A stretch of DNA of 62,415 nt, taken from assembly GCA_016280955.1 (NCBI GenBank), contig JAEEHV010000076.1, positions 1-62,415 of the forward strand, in the 5' to 3' direction. A program made the position numbers and the translations under genes. The stretch comes from Candidatus Gastranaerophilales bacterium. GTDB taxonomy: Bacteria; Cyanobacteriota; Vampirovibrionia; Gastranaerophilales; Gastranaerophilaceae. Position 1 is the first letter of the stretch, and each line of letters starts with the position of its first letter. The notes beneath the pieces are model-generated. The model was not told where the DNA came from, ran no database searches, and was given only the letters and a program-made list of their open reading frames with translations. Positions 27,339 to 36,087 of this stretch are shown in pieces.

Positions 27339-28121
27339 CTAATTGTAATAATGTAATTCTTTTTCCGTATTAAGAGGCTTCCCTTTTAAATTAAATAATT
27401 TTATTGGCAAATTAAGTTTTGCAAGGCGGTATTTTATACTCACTGCAAGAACTTCAAGTCCATATTTACAAGACCTGGCAAAATTAATTGAGGAGGCTTC
27501 TTTAAAGTATTTTGTCGGGCAGGAAATTTCACCTATTGTATATCCGTTATATAAGATAAGAGCAAGCATTTGATTATCAAAGATAAAGTCATTGCTGCAA
27601 TCTTCAAGCGGTAATTTTTCCAAAATTTCTCTTGTGAAACCTCTGAAGCCGGTGTGATATTCAGAAAGTTTTTGCCCGATAATTATATTTTCAAATGCTG
27701 TCAAAAATTTATTGGATATATATTTATATAACGGCATTCCGCCTTTAAGTGCCGAATTTCCCAGCATTCTTGAGGCAATAACGGCATCATATTCACCGAA
27801 TGCCATCATTGATGCCATAGCAGGAATGAGCTTGGGTGTGTATTGATAATCAGGGTGCAGCATTATTATTATATCCGCTCCGGCTTTAAGTGCTGCTCTG
27901 TAACATGATTTTTGATTTCCGCCGTAGCCTATATTTTTATCATGTACTATTGTTGTTATATTAAGACTTTTTGCGATATCTTTTGTTTTGTCGCTAGAGA
28001 AATCGTCGACAAGAATAATCTCGTCGACGCTGTTTTGATAAATCTCATTATAAGTTTTTTCTAAAGTTTTCTCTGCATTATATGCAGGCATTATTACTAT
28101 TACTTTTTTATTATTTATCAT
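27339..28121 (-). CDS. family 2 glycosyltransferase
   Basis: 260 aa. GT-A fold, GT2 family: [21 protein letters not shown], nucleotide-binding DD in [13 protein letters not shown], a Gly-rich [18 protein letters not shown] and [10 protein letters not shown] in the place of the metal-binding motif. It resembles the dolichyl/undecaprenyl-phosphate sugar transferase (DPM1-like) subgroup but has no C-terminal membrane helices. Likely makes a lipid-linked or surface glycan. It begins 16 nt after the hpf stop, so is probably co-transcribed with hpf. Confidence 0.85.
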   Translation of the reverse strand: MINNKKVIVIMPAYNAEKTLEKTYNEIYQNSVDEIILVDDFSSDKTKDIAKSLNITTIVHDKNIGYGGNQKSCYRAALKAGADIIIMLHPDYQYTPKLIPAMASMMAFGEYDAVIASRMLGNSALKGGMPLYKYISNKFLTAFENIIIGQKLSEYHTGFRGFTREILEKLPLEDCSNDFIFDNQMLALILYNGYTIGEISCPTKYFKEASSINFARSCKYGLEVLAVSIKYRLAKLNLPIKLFNLKGKPLNTEKELHYYN

Positions 28122-28137
28122 TTTTTTTAAGTTAATA

Positions 28138-28488
28138 TTAACTCTCTACGGGTTCCGGAGTTTCGCTGTTTCTTATTGTAGATTTGTCTGAAGACAGGGA
28201 TTTGTCTTTAAATTTTTTAACCTGTCTGTCCAGTTTATCTGCCAAAAGATCAATGCTGGCATACATGGATTCTGCTGATTCTTCGCAATGAACAGCTCCT
28301 GTATTCATTTTGCAGGAAACTTCTGCAACGTGCTTTCCTGTAGCTGCAGGATTTTTAATAACAGACAAAATTACGTCAATTCCTGTAATCTGGTCGTAAT
28401 GATTTGCTACTTTACCGATTTTTTCCTTGACATAAGCTTTGATAGCATCTGTAATTTCAATGTTTTTACCGTTTACATGTATATGCAT
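28138..28488 (-). CDS. hpf: ribosome hibernation-promoting factor
   Basis: 116 aa. HPF/YfiA fold: [48 protein letters not shown], and [23 protein letters not shown]. It binds the 30S subunit between mRNA and tRNA sites and silences ribosomes in stationary phase. It is a short form, without the dimerising C-terminal domain; the tail is a Ser/Thr/Pro-rich linker. A GTG 6 nt upstream overlaps the AGGAGG, so the ATG 5 nt after AGGAGG is the start. Confidence 0.88.
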   Translation of the reverse strand: MHIHVNGKNIEITDAIKAYVKEKIGKVANHYDQITGIDVILSVIKNPAATGKHVAEVSCKMNTGAVHCEESAESMYASIDLLADKLDRQVKKFKDKSLSSDKSTIRNSETPEPVES

Positions 28489-28577
28489 TTGCACCTCCTA
28501 ATAACTACAATTCTATTGTACAATACTTTTTTTTATTTTTAAAGGGGTAATTAACCTGAAAAATAAAAAAAACGATA

Positions 28578-28616
28578 ATTATACCAATATTATCTAAATA
28601 ATAATATTGGTATAAT
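28578..28616 (-). terminator. terminator after fliD
   Basis: A 16-bp perfect inverted repeat (ATTATACCAATATTAT and its complement) with a 7-nt loop (28594-28600). On the minus strand a T8 tract follows within 10 nt. The stem is AT-rich but long. It lies 18 nt after the fliD stop. Confidence 0.7.
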
Positions 28617-28634
28617 CAAAAATTATTAATTGTA

Positions 28635-30392
28635 TTATGCGGATGTAGTAGAACCTGAAGTCAGGAATGACTGATAGTTTTGCTGCATTTTAGCAATCAG
28701 GTTCTCCATAGCACTGAATTTCTTTTCTAACTGTGCTTTATATGCTGTTATGTTTTCATTCTGTTTTGTGATTTTTTCATTCATTTTCTTAATATTAGAA
28801 TCAAGAGTTGATGTTTTAACATCAAAGAAGCCGCTTACAGCTTTCAGGCTGGTTTCTACAGTATTTTCCATCATATGGAATATGCCGTTTTCTCCAGCTA
28901 ATATTGATTTTACCGAATCAGGATTTGCTTCAAGAGCTTCCATAAACTTATCTTCGTCAAATGTTAATGCATTTGTATCACCTGAGAGGTTGTTAGCATC
29001 AGCAGATGCTGTTGAAATTCCTAATTCTGATAATAACTTATAAACACCGCCATTGGTTTGATTTGCACCGTTTGCATAATTTCTGAGGGTATTTTTCAAG
29101 CTTGTTAATGAAGTTTCCCCGTGTAAATCAGCTCCGTTTGCAGTTACACTATCTATTTTGGAGATACAGCTATTATATGCACTAACAAAGTCCTTAATTG
29201 CATCTTTTAATCCGGATACATCCTGAGCAATATCTAAGGTGGTAACTCCGTCTTCTTCTGTGTTTGCACGTTTTAATGTTAATGTAACACCTGTCATTCT
29301 TGTGATATCAGAACCTACAACGTTAGAAGTAGAAGTCATTGTAGTTCCGTTAACGGAGAAAATGGCATTTTTACCTAGCTCCTGAGCTTCTGTTAACATT
29401 TTTGTCGTAAGAAGATTTCCTTCTTCATCCCAGGTAGATTCTGTTAAACCCATAACATCAGTAAAATTGCTTGTTCCTGCCTCGATATTTATAAATGAAG
29501 CGCCTTCTTTCTTTGAAGTGATGTTCAGTTTTCCTGTTGCATCATCCCAGAATGCATAAGCCTGTGCATCATCAGAGGTATTAATCATAGAGATTAATGA
29601 AGATAATGTGGTATTTTTATCAATAGTTAATGTTGCATTACCGATTGTAAAAGTTCCTTCAGTTATACGTTCATTAAAACCTGCATCTTCAGCAGTAAGT
29701 TTTGATGCGGTGGATGCTTTATATATTGAATTTGTTGAAGCATATGTACCGTCATCCTGTCTTTCTATACCTAATAACGATGTAAAGTTTGAAGTATCGG
29801 TTGTTGCATTTATATGTATTGAATCATTTTCATCATACGCAGAAAATTTAAGAGCCCCGTCTTCATCTATTTCCATTTTTACACCAAATGCTGCAAATGA
29901 TGCGGTTAAATCGCTGACAGTGTAGTCACTGCCGATGTTTACCGTATGTTTTGCACCATTAACGTATGCAGTTACAGAGCCTGCTGTAATACCTAAATTT
30001 GAAAGTTTTGTTGAACCGTCAGCAATAGCACTTGCAGATTTTGTAGAAGTTACTTTTGTGTATGTTGCAACTTGCTGAACGGATACATCGTAATTTTGTC
30101 TTACTGCACCGCTTCCTACTGTAGCGGTAAATACGTCTTCGTTAGACGAAGTAGCACTGCTTTTACCGAACAAATCAAAAGTTCCGCCGAATTTTGCGTC
30201 GGTAAGCTTTTCAATAGCGGTTCTCAATGAAGAAACAGCCGAACGTGTATCAGTCAGACTTGATTTTGTAGTCTGATAAGACGTAAGTTGTTTTTGTATC
30301 TTGGTTACGTCTGATTGTTTAACCGATACAAATGCCTCTACCCATGAAGATGTGTCTAAGCCTGATGCCAAGCCGCTAAATGAAATAGCCAT
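28635..30392 (-). CDS. fliD: flagellar filament cap protein
   Basis: 585 aa, FliD (hook-associated protein 2). The N-terminal FSGLASGLDTSSWVEAFVSV is the family hallmark. The C-terminal coiled coil (SNIKKMNEKITKQNENITAYKAQLEKKFSAMENLIAKMQQNYQSFL) is the FliD_C signature. The cap helps flagellin subunits fold at the growing tip and is exported by the flagellar type III system, consistent with no Sec signal. It has a perfect sigma-28 promoter about 140 nt upstream and a strong terminator. No fliS or fliT neighbour was seen. Confidence 0.95.
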   Translation of the reverse strand: MAISFSGLASGLDTSSWVEAFVSVKQSDVTKIQKQLTSYQTTKSSLTDTRSAVSSLRTAIEKLTDAKFGGTFDLFGKSSATSSNEDVFTATVGSGAVRQNYDVSVQQVATYTKVTSTKSASAIADGSTKLSNLGITAGSVTAYVNGAKHTVNIGSDYTVSDLTASFAAFGVKMEIDEDGALKFSAYDENDSIHINATTDTSNFTSLLGIERQDDGTYASTNSIYKASTASKLTAEDAGFNERITEGTFTIGNATLTIDKNTTLSSLISMINTSDDAQAYAFWDDATGKLNITSKKEGASFINIEAGTSNFTDVMGLTESTWDEEGNLLTTKMLTEAQELGKNAIFSVNGTTMTSTSNVVGSDITRMTGVTLTLKRANTEEDGVTTLDIAQDVSGLKDAIKDFVSAYNSCISKIDSVTANGADLHGETSLTSLKNTLRNYANGANQTNGGVYKLLSELGISTASADANNLSGDTNALTFDEDKFMEALEANPDSVKSILAGENGIFHMMENTVETSLKAVSGFFDVKTSTLDSNIKKMNEKITKQNENITAYKAQLEKKFSAMENLIAKMQQNYQSFLTSGSTTSA

Positions 30393-30485
30393 AATTCAAA
30401 ATCCTTTTTGTTTATGTTTTACTTCTATTTTTTGTATATACACCGATATATATCATATATATCATTATATATCATGTACTATATT

Positions 30486-30511
30486 ATTTCAACCCTTCAT
30501 TTGGTTGAAAT
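30486..30511 (-). other. hairpin in the fliD 5' untranslated region
   Basis: Perfect 9-bp inverted repeat ATTTCAACC / GGTTGAAAT with an 8-nt loop, about 100 nt before the fliD ATG and about 20 nt downstream of the sigma-28 -10 box. It would form near the 5' end of the mRNA. Between it and fliD lies an AT-rich tract of repeated TATATATCAT units. Confidence 0.5.
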
Positions 30512-30531
30512 TTTTATGGTCCTTTATATGT

Positions 30532-30558
30532 TTATCGGCATTTTTTTCAAAAACTTTA
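30532..30558 (-). promoter_or_regulatory. sigma-28 (FliA) promoter of fliD, perfect consensus
   Basis: On the minus strand TAAA (30558-30555), exactly 15 nt, GCCGATAA (30539-30532). This is identical to the textbook FliA promoter TAAA-N15-GCCGATAA. It lies about 140 nt upstream of the fliD ATG with nothing coding between. Confidence 0.92.
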
Positions 30559-30658
30559 GAGTATATCACAAAATTGTTACAAAAATTTACAAAAAATCAT
30601 TCATTTGTATTATGTGACATGTATATTAGGAATATGTATTTATAAAAATCTAAAATAT

Positions 30659-31870
30659 TTATTCAAAAATTTTAAGTGATTTTACAAGACTATCAAGGGC
30701 ATCGGCTGTAGAAACTTTATCCAGCAAAATTGATTGAACCGTTGAATTTACCTGTGTATTAATTTCTTTCTGACTTCTTCTCTGTTTGAGTTGAGGGTAT
30801 ATTTTATTCAGTTGTTTTGCACTTATTGAGCGGGCTTTTGCTGTTAAATCGGAATTGTCATTATAAAATTCATTGTTCAGAGCATCAGAATTAGTAGCAA
30901 TAATATTTGTCATTTTTGCCAGCTCAAGTTGGTTTTGCGCATTTGTTAAATACAAACAAAATTCCAGTGCCTCGGCTTTCATTTTGGATTTTTTCGGAAT
31001 TACAAAATTCATTACAGAAATATCATTTTGTCCCACAGGTCCTTTAATTTGTTCCGTAATATCAGTTTGTTCGTATATCGAAGGTGCATTTTCCTTAATC
31101 ATATTAAGAAAATTAGCACCACCCTGATAGAAAACAATTTTACCTGCCATATATTGTTCAAGTGCTTCTCTGTGTGTCATTGTGATTGTTTCCGGCGGAA
31201 TAAGTTCTTTTTTGTATAAATCTTTGAACATGTTAAAAACTTTCGCTGATTCCGGAGAGTTAAAATCTTCAAGCTCACTTATGCCGTATTTATTTAGGAT
31301 TTTCATCATTGTATCGTTTTCGGTAATTGTCGGAAGATAAGCATAAGCTCCCGTATTTTCTTTAATTTTTTCGGCTATTGCAGCGAGTTCTTTATATGTT
31401 TTCGGAAGTCGTATTACACCGGACTTTGTAAATAATTCCTTGTTATATATGGTAATTGCACTGGTTGCATACCATGGAACAGAGTATAATTTACCGTTAT
31501 AAATAAGTGCATTTATTATTTCGGGATTAAAATCGGAAACAGATTCAGGATTAATTTCTTCAAGAGTGCCTTTTTGAGCAAGAAGTGCCGAAAAATCAGG
31601 ATTCAGATTTATTAAATCAGGCGGATTATCAGTCATAACTGCAGCTAAGGTTCTCTTTTCTCCTTCCGAAAACGGAACATCAACCCATTTTATTTGAAGA
31701 TTCGGATGTGTTTTTTCATAACTTCTGATTACTTTGTACATATAATCAGAAAAGTCATTCATTTGCAAAGTCCATATCGTAAGTTCTTTTTGTTCATTTT
31801 CCTTATGAATTGAACAGGCTGAAATAACGAGTACGGTAAATATTAATAAAAATGCAAAAATTTTCTTCAT
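30659..31870 (-). CDS. ABC-type sugar-binding lipoprotein
   Basis: 403 aa. Lipoprotein signal peptide with lipobox ISAC (Cys19). Family 1 extracellular solute-binding fold: ELTIWTLQMNDFSDYMYKVIRSYEKTHPNLQIKWVDVPFSE, PPDLINLNPDF, LYSVPWYATSAITIYNKELF and AGKIVFYQGGANFLNMI. It would present a sugar or oligosaccharide to an ABC importer at the inner membrane. No permease or ATPase gene is adjacent, so it must use components encoded elsewhere. The next gene downstream on the minus strand is fliD, after a sigma-28 promoter. Confidence 0.88.
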   Translation of the reverse strand: MKKIFAFLLIFTVLVISACSIHKENEQKELTIWTLQMNDFSDYMYKVIRSYEKTHPNLQIKWVDVPFSEGEKRTLAAVMTDNPPDLINLNPDFSALLAQKGTLEEINPESVSDFNPEIINALIYNGKLYSVPWYATSAITIYNKELFTKSGVIRLPKTYKELAAIAEKIKENTGAYAYLPTITENDTMMKILNKYGISELEDFNSPESAKVFNMFKDLYKKELIPPETITMTHREALEQYMAGKIVFYQGGANFLNMIKENAPSIYEQTDITEQIKGPVGQNDISVMNFVIPKKSKMKAEALEFCLYLTNAQNQLELAKMTNIIATNSDALNNEFYNDNSDLTAKARSISAKQLNKIYPQLKQRRSQKEINTQVNSTVQSILLDKVSTADALDSLVKSLKIFE

Positions 31871-31899
31871 ATATGCCCCAAATCTTTTAGTTAATTATT

Positions 31900-32295
31900 T
31901 TATATTTTTACTGCAAGATTTAAATCTATATATTTGAATGTGTTTGTTACTATCCCCGGATGAAAATTATATGTATTATTGCAGGGTGTAATTTTAAGAA
32001 TAGAGTTTGCATTATCAACACTTGAAACAGTTGCCAGATATTTGTTTTTGTTTGCTGAAAATATTATATATCCGCCTGCGGTCTGCATTTCATCAATATT
32101 AAATTTATTGGCTGATATTGCGGAAAGTGTCAGGTAAAATAATTTTTCCTGGCTGACTTCAAATATTTTTGTACAATTTTTGAAGGTTATTTTTTGTATC
32201 GGTGCGGCAGGTGTCTGAACCTGTACCTGTACAGCTTCTTCTGCATTAACCGGCAACATCAAAAACATAAATAATATTGGTAAAATTCTTTTCAT
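31900..32295 (-). CDS. small secreted hypothetical protein
   Basis: 131 aa. Clear Sec signal peptide (MKRILPILFMFLMLPVNA, cleavage before EEAVQ), then a Gln/Val/Pro linker and a compact domain with two cysteines (KNCTKIF and ITPCNNTY) that could form a disulfide. It lies 29 nt upstream of the solute-binding gene on the same strand and may be co-transcribed. Family not recognised. Confidence 0.65.
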   Translation of the reverse strand: MKRILPILFMFLMLPVNAEEAVQVQVQTPAAPIQKITFKNCTKIFEVSQEKLFYLTLSAISANKFNIDEMQTAGGYIIFSANKNKYLATVSSVDNANSILKITPCNNTYNFHPGIVTNTFKYIDLNLAVKI

Positions 32296-32397
32296 TTATA
32301 ATTTCCTCTAATATATTTTAACATATATTAAGTATCGTTTTATCCTATAATCAGATTAAAATTATACCGAAACAGTTTCTTTTGAATACAGGAAGAA

Positions 32398-33516
32398 CTA
32401 TTTGATACAGCTTTTCTGAACAAGTTCGGCAATCTCTTTTGCCGCATCATATTTTGCTAAATATGATGCATTTTGTTTAAGATAATCCATTTTTATAGGA
32501 TTATTCAACAAATCAACTACCGTTTCACGCAGTTTATTCGGTTCAAGGTCTTTATCCTCTATATAGATGCATGCTCCGCTATCAAGCAGACATTTTGCAT
32601 TTATTCTCTGATGATTTGCTGCCGCATAAGGAAACGGAATAAGTATTGGGACAACATTTGATGCACAAATCTCCGACAGACTCAGCGAACCTGCCCGTGA
32701 TATTACAATATCACTGGATTTCAGAACAGCAATCATATTATCAAAATAAGGTTTAATAATAAGATTTTTGTCTTGTTTCCAGGCAGGATAATACTGGTTA
32801 AGACATTCCGTAACTTCATCATAGTTTTTTTTGCCGGTTTGGAATATTATCTGAAGATTTAATTCCTGTGAGAATTCTTTTATAACTTCAATCGCAGTAT
32901 TATTTATTGATTTGGCACCCTGAGAACCTCCCATAATTGTAAGTGTCATACGATTTTGAAGTTCCAGTTCATTTCTCGCATCTTCTTTTGTAAGTGACTT
33001 GAATAAATCTCTTATCGGGTTTCCGGTAACAATAGAATTTTTATTCGGAATATATTTTTTTGCTTTTTCAAAAGCGAGAGAAACATATTTTGCCTTTCTT
33101 GATAATTTTCTTGTTACAAGTCCGGGCATAGCATCGCAATCGTGCATCATATAAGGTGTTTTTGTTATCCTGCACGCAAAAATCATTGGTGCGGAAACAT
33201 AACCTCCGGTTGCAAATACAGCATCCGGTTTATATTTTTTTATATACGCAACAGAATATAAAATTGCTTTTACCAGCTTCATTCCCCACCAAAAGAATTT
33301 AGGATTTAAACCTCTTGGCATACTTTTTACACTGACGTGTAAAAACTTATATCCTTTTTTTGATGCAAGTTCATATTCCATGTTGCGCTTGTTACCAACA
33401 TAGTAAACTTTTGCACCGTTTTTTGTTAATTCGTCCGCAACGGCAAGTGCGGGGTATATGTGTCCGCCGGTTCCTCCGCCGGTGACAAAGTATTTATTGT
33501 TGTATGTCTCTGACAT
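32398..33516 (-). CDS. murG: undecaprenyl-PP-MurNAc-pentapeptide GlcNAc transferase
   Basis: 372 aa, GT28 family. It adds GlcNAc to lipid I to make lipid II on the inner face of the membrane. Visible motifs: FVTGGGTGGHIYPALAVADEL, ATGGYVSAPMIFACRI, MGGSQGAKSIN, and SRAGSLSLSEICASNVVPILIPFPYAAANHQ (donor binding). A TTG lies 6 nt further up, but MSETYNNKYF has a GGGGAAGA site and is preferred. It overlaps ftsW by 23 nt. Confidence 0.95.
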   Translation of the reverse strand: MSETYNNKYFVTGGGTGGHIYPALAVADELTKNGAKVYYVGNKRNMEYELASKKGYKFLHVSVKSMPRGLNPKFFWWGMKLVKAILYSVAYIKKYKPDAVFATGGYVSAPMIFACRITKTPYMMHDCDAMPGLVTRKLSRKAKYVSLAFEKAKKYIPNKNSIVTGNPIRDLFKSLTKEDARNELELQNRMTLTIMGGSQGAKSINNTAIEVIKEFSQELNLQIIFQTGKKNYDEVTECLNQYYPAWKQDKNLIIKPYFDNMIAVLKSSDIVISRAGSLSLSEICASNVVPILIPFPYAAANHQRINAKCLLDSGACIYIEDKDLEPNKLRETVVDLLNNPIKMDYLKQNASYLAKYDAAKEIAELVQKSCIK

Positions 33517-34639
33517 TACCAAATCTTCCCCTTTTTATATTATCTTTTGAAATATTTAACAGTATTCCTACCATCCACAGGGATACCATAACCGATGAAC
33601 CGCCATAACTTATAAATGGCATCGGAACACCTGTTGCAGGAACAAATGAGCTTGCAACCCACATATTTAAGAAACCCTGAAAACATATTGAAAAAGTCAA
33701 TCCGAGAGCAACCAGTTTTCCGTACATGTCACTGCAGTTGTTAGCAATTGTAAAACCTCTTTGCATAATTGTCCAAAACAGACAAATAATAAGCAGACAT
33801 CCTATAAAACCGTGTTCTTCTGCAATAACAGCAAAAATGAAGTCAGTATGTGCTTCAGGGAGCCATGCCAGTTTTTGCTTTGAACTTCCGTACCCGACTC
33901 CGTAAAATCCTCCGGAAGCAAAAGCAACCAGTGATTGGATTACGTTATATCCAGCTCCCAGCGGATCTATTTCAGGATGGCGCCATACGTCAATTCTTGA
34001 TGACTGATAGCCTTTTAAGCCCTTCCACAGAAGCAGCGGAATTAACATTGAAGAATATGAAAGAATTAATTTCCAAGAACCGCCTGCACATAAGTATATT
34101 GCAACGGATGTTGCCATCAGAAGTATTACCATACTGAGGTTTGGCTGCATAAATATAAGTGCAACCATTATTAATATGGGTACAAATATTTTACTTATTT
34201 TCTTTTCATTAAGTAACTGTGTATCTCTTGCGAAAGCTGCCGCCAAAAGCAAAACAACCGCAGGCTTGGCAAACTCTGATGGCTGAAGACTCAACGGACC
34301 TATATTTATCCATCTTTGAGCACCGTTTACGGTTACACCGGCAACTTTTACAACCACAAGCATAATAATTACAAACAAAGCAAACGGAAATGTGTATTTT
34401 ATAAGTTTTTTATAATGAAAATTTGAAAAGAATTTTAATCCCATAAAACCGATAATAACACCGATTATCTGAATTATAAGAAATCTTGCCGGATTAACTC
34501 CCATTTCTACACATTTTGGTGCGCTTGCGGAAAATATTGCCATAAGTCCTATAACAACAAGAAATATAACCGCAATCAAAAGCGGTCTGTCCGATTGCAT
34601 ATTTTGCGGATTTAAATTGTTGCTATTTGGATAAGACAT
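33494..34639 (-). CDS. ftsW: septal peptidoglycan glycosyltransferase of the SEDS family
   Basis: 381 aa, about 9-10 membrane helices, SEDS family. FtsW polymerises lipid II at the division septum with FtsI. Motifs: AGVTVNGAQRWINIGPLSLQPSEFAKPAVVLLL, QPNLSMVILL, YHVIQ-like AGYNVIQSLVAFASGGFYGVGYG, and PATGVPMPFISYGGSS. A longer frame begins 78 nt upstream but lies inside murD; MSYPNSNN overlaps the murD stop by 17 nt and gives the normal length. RodA is the alternative, but the murD-murG setting favours FtsW. Confidence 0.92.
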   Translation of the reverse strand: MSYPNSNNLNPQNMQSDRPLLIAVIFLVVIGLMAIFSASAPKCVEMGVNPARFLIIQIIGVIIGFMGLKFFSNFHYKKLIKYTFPFALFVIIMLVVVKVAGVTVNGAQRWINIGPLSLQPSEFAKPAVVLLLAAAFARDTQLLNEKKISKIFVPILIMVALIFMQPNLSMVILLMATSVAIYLCAGGSWKLILSYSSMLIPLLLWKGLKGYQSSRIDVWRHPEIDPLGAGYNVIQSLVAFASGGFYGVGYGSSKQKLAWLPEAHTDFIFAVIAEEHGFIGCLLIICLFWTIMQRGFTIANNCSDMYGKLVALGLTFSICFQGFLNMWVASSFVPATGVPMPFISYGGSSVMVSLWMVGILLNISKDNIKRGRFGNVRDIQQ

Positions 34640-35930
34640 ACTTCTTAAAAACTTCTCCCCTGTGTTCGTAGCTATTAAACATGTCAAAACTTGCACATGC
34701 GGGTGATAAAAGTACAACGTCAGGTTTTAGACTTATTGCTTTATCAATAGCATCCTCCATTGTCTTTTCTTTAATTATATTACTAAAACCGTTTTTCAAA
34801 AGATTTTCTTCAAATCTTTTTGTTGCTTCTCCAATCAGAAAAACAGTTTTTATGTGTTCGTTTATTGAACGGCACATTTCTGTCAGATCGGTATTTTTAT
34901 CCCGTCCGCCAAGTATAAGTGCAACATTTGTATTGTTAAATGAATCTATTGCAACAATTGATGCTTCCGGATTAGTTGCTTTAGAATCATTATAAAAAGT
35001 TATTCCACCGTATTCTCTTACTTTTTCAAGCCTGTGTTCCGGCGGTCTGAAGCTCATTACCCTCTCTCTTATGTCTGAGTTATCCATTCCGATAAGTTTT
35101 GCAATGGCAATACCGCACATAATATTCTGATAGTTATGGTGTCCTATTAACGGACAATCGCTCAGAGAAATTATTGCTTCACCTCTGAAATATATTTTGT
35201 TTTCTTTAATATAGCAATCCTTGTCGTCATCAAACATTACGGCATTATTAATCTGTTTTGCAAATTCGTTAAGTCTTAAATCAGCGGCATTCAAGATTGC
35301 GTATTCCGGAGCCTGATTGCCGAGAAACAGTTTTGCTTTTGCCTTAAAGTAATTTTCAAGTCCGCCATGCCAGTCTATATGATCGGGAGTAAAATTTGTC
35401 CAGCAAGCTATTTTTGCCTTAAATTTTGATGTCATCTCCGCTTGAAAAGAACTGACTTCACAAACCAGAAAATCATGTTTTTCATCAATAAGTTTTGTCG
35501 GCGGAACCCCGATATTGCCGCATACGGGAGCGGAATATTTTTTGCTCAGAATATGTGATACCAATGCTGTTGTGGTTGTCTTGCCGTTTGTTCCTGTTAT
35601 AACGATAAACGGTATATCTGTATTTCTGTAAGCATATTCTATTTCGGAGATTATCGGAATGTTTTTTTCTTCCAATTTCTTAAATATATCTGATTTCGGC
35701 GGAATACCCGGACTTGTTATTGCATAACTTGCACCGCTAATAAATTCTTCTGTATGTCCGTTTGTCTCAATATGGATTCCTTTTGATTTAAGTTCGGATA
35801 TTTTATCGGCAAATTCCGGTTTCGGCTCCTTTCCTTCGGTAATCCAAACATCACCGCCTCTTTTATTTACACCTTCGGCTGCTGCAATTCCGCTTTTTGA
35901 CAGTCCCAATATTAAAACTTTTTCTCCCAT
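34623..35930 (-). CDS. murD: UDP-MurNAc-L-alanine:D-glutamate ligase
   Basis: 435 aa, Mur ligase family. It adds D-Glu to UDP-MurNAc-L-Ala in the cytoplasm. ATP site VITGTNGKTTTTALVSHIL, substrate loop NIGVPP, FTPDHIDWHGGLENYFKAKAKLF, GHHNYQNIMCGIA, and the third-domain ILGGRDKNTDLTEM, ending with LSPACASFDMFNSYEHRGEVFKKYV, typical of MurD. Translation from TTG 15 nt upstream is possible, but MGEKVLILGLSKSG with GGAGAG at 7 nt is the better start. First gene of the murD-ftsW-murG operon. Confidence 0.96.
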   Translation of the reverse strand: MGEKVLILGLSKSGIAAAEGVNKRGGDVWITEGKEPKPEFADKISELKSKGIHIETNGHTEEFISGASYAITSPGIPPKSDIFKKLEEKNIPIISEIEYAYRNTDIPFIVITGTNGKTTTTALVSHILSKKYSAPVCGNIGVPPTKLIDEKHDFLVCEVSSFQAEMTSKFKAKIACWTNFTPDHIDWHGGLENYFKAKAKLFLGNQAPEYAILNAADLRLNEFAKQINNAVMFDDDKDCYIKENKIYFRGEAIISLSDCPLIGHHNYQNIMCGIAIAKLIGMDNSDIRERVMSFRPPEHRLEKVREYGGITFYNDSKATNPEASIVAIDSFNNTNVALILGGRDKNTDLTEMCRSINEHIKTVFLIGEATKRFEENLLKNGFSNIIKEKTMEDAIDKAISLKPDVVLLSPACASFDMFNSYEHRGEVFKKYVLSK

Positions 35931-36087
35931 TTTCTCACTCTCCAATTATTTTGATTTTATACCAAAAATAAGATTTATAAAAATATGTTGCTAAAATTTC
36001 AAAATTTAGTTACAAATTTTTCATGTTTCGTTACAAATAATTGAATATACTCAAATTTCCTGATATGTTAGTTTTGGGAGTAATTTT

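Noticed and set aside
30420..30480. Repeated TATATATCAT units upstream of fliD as a CRISPR or regulatory repeat array.
   Set aside because: Units are short, low-complexity AT sequence without spacers; no cas genes. Treated as AT-rich leader.
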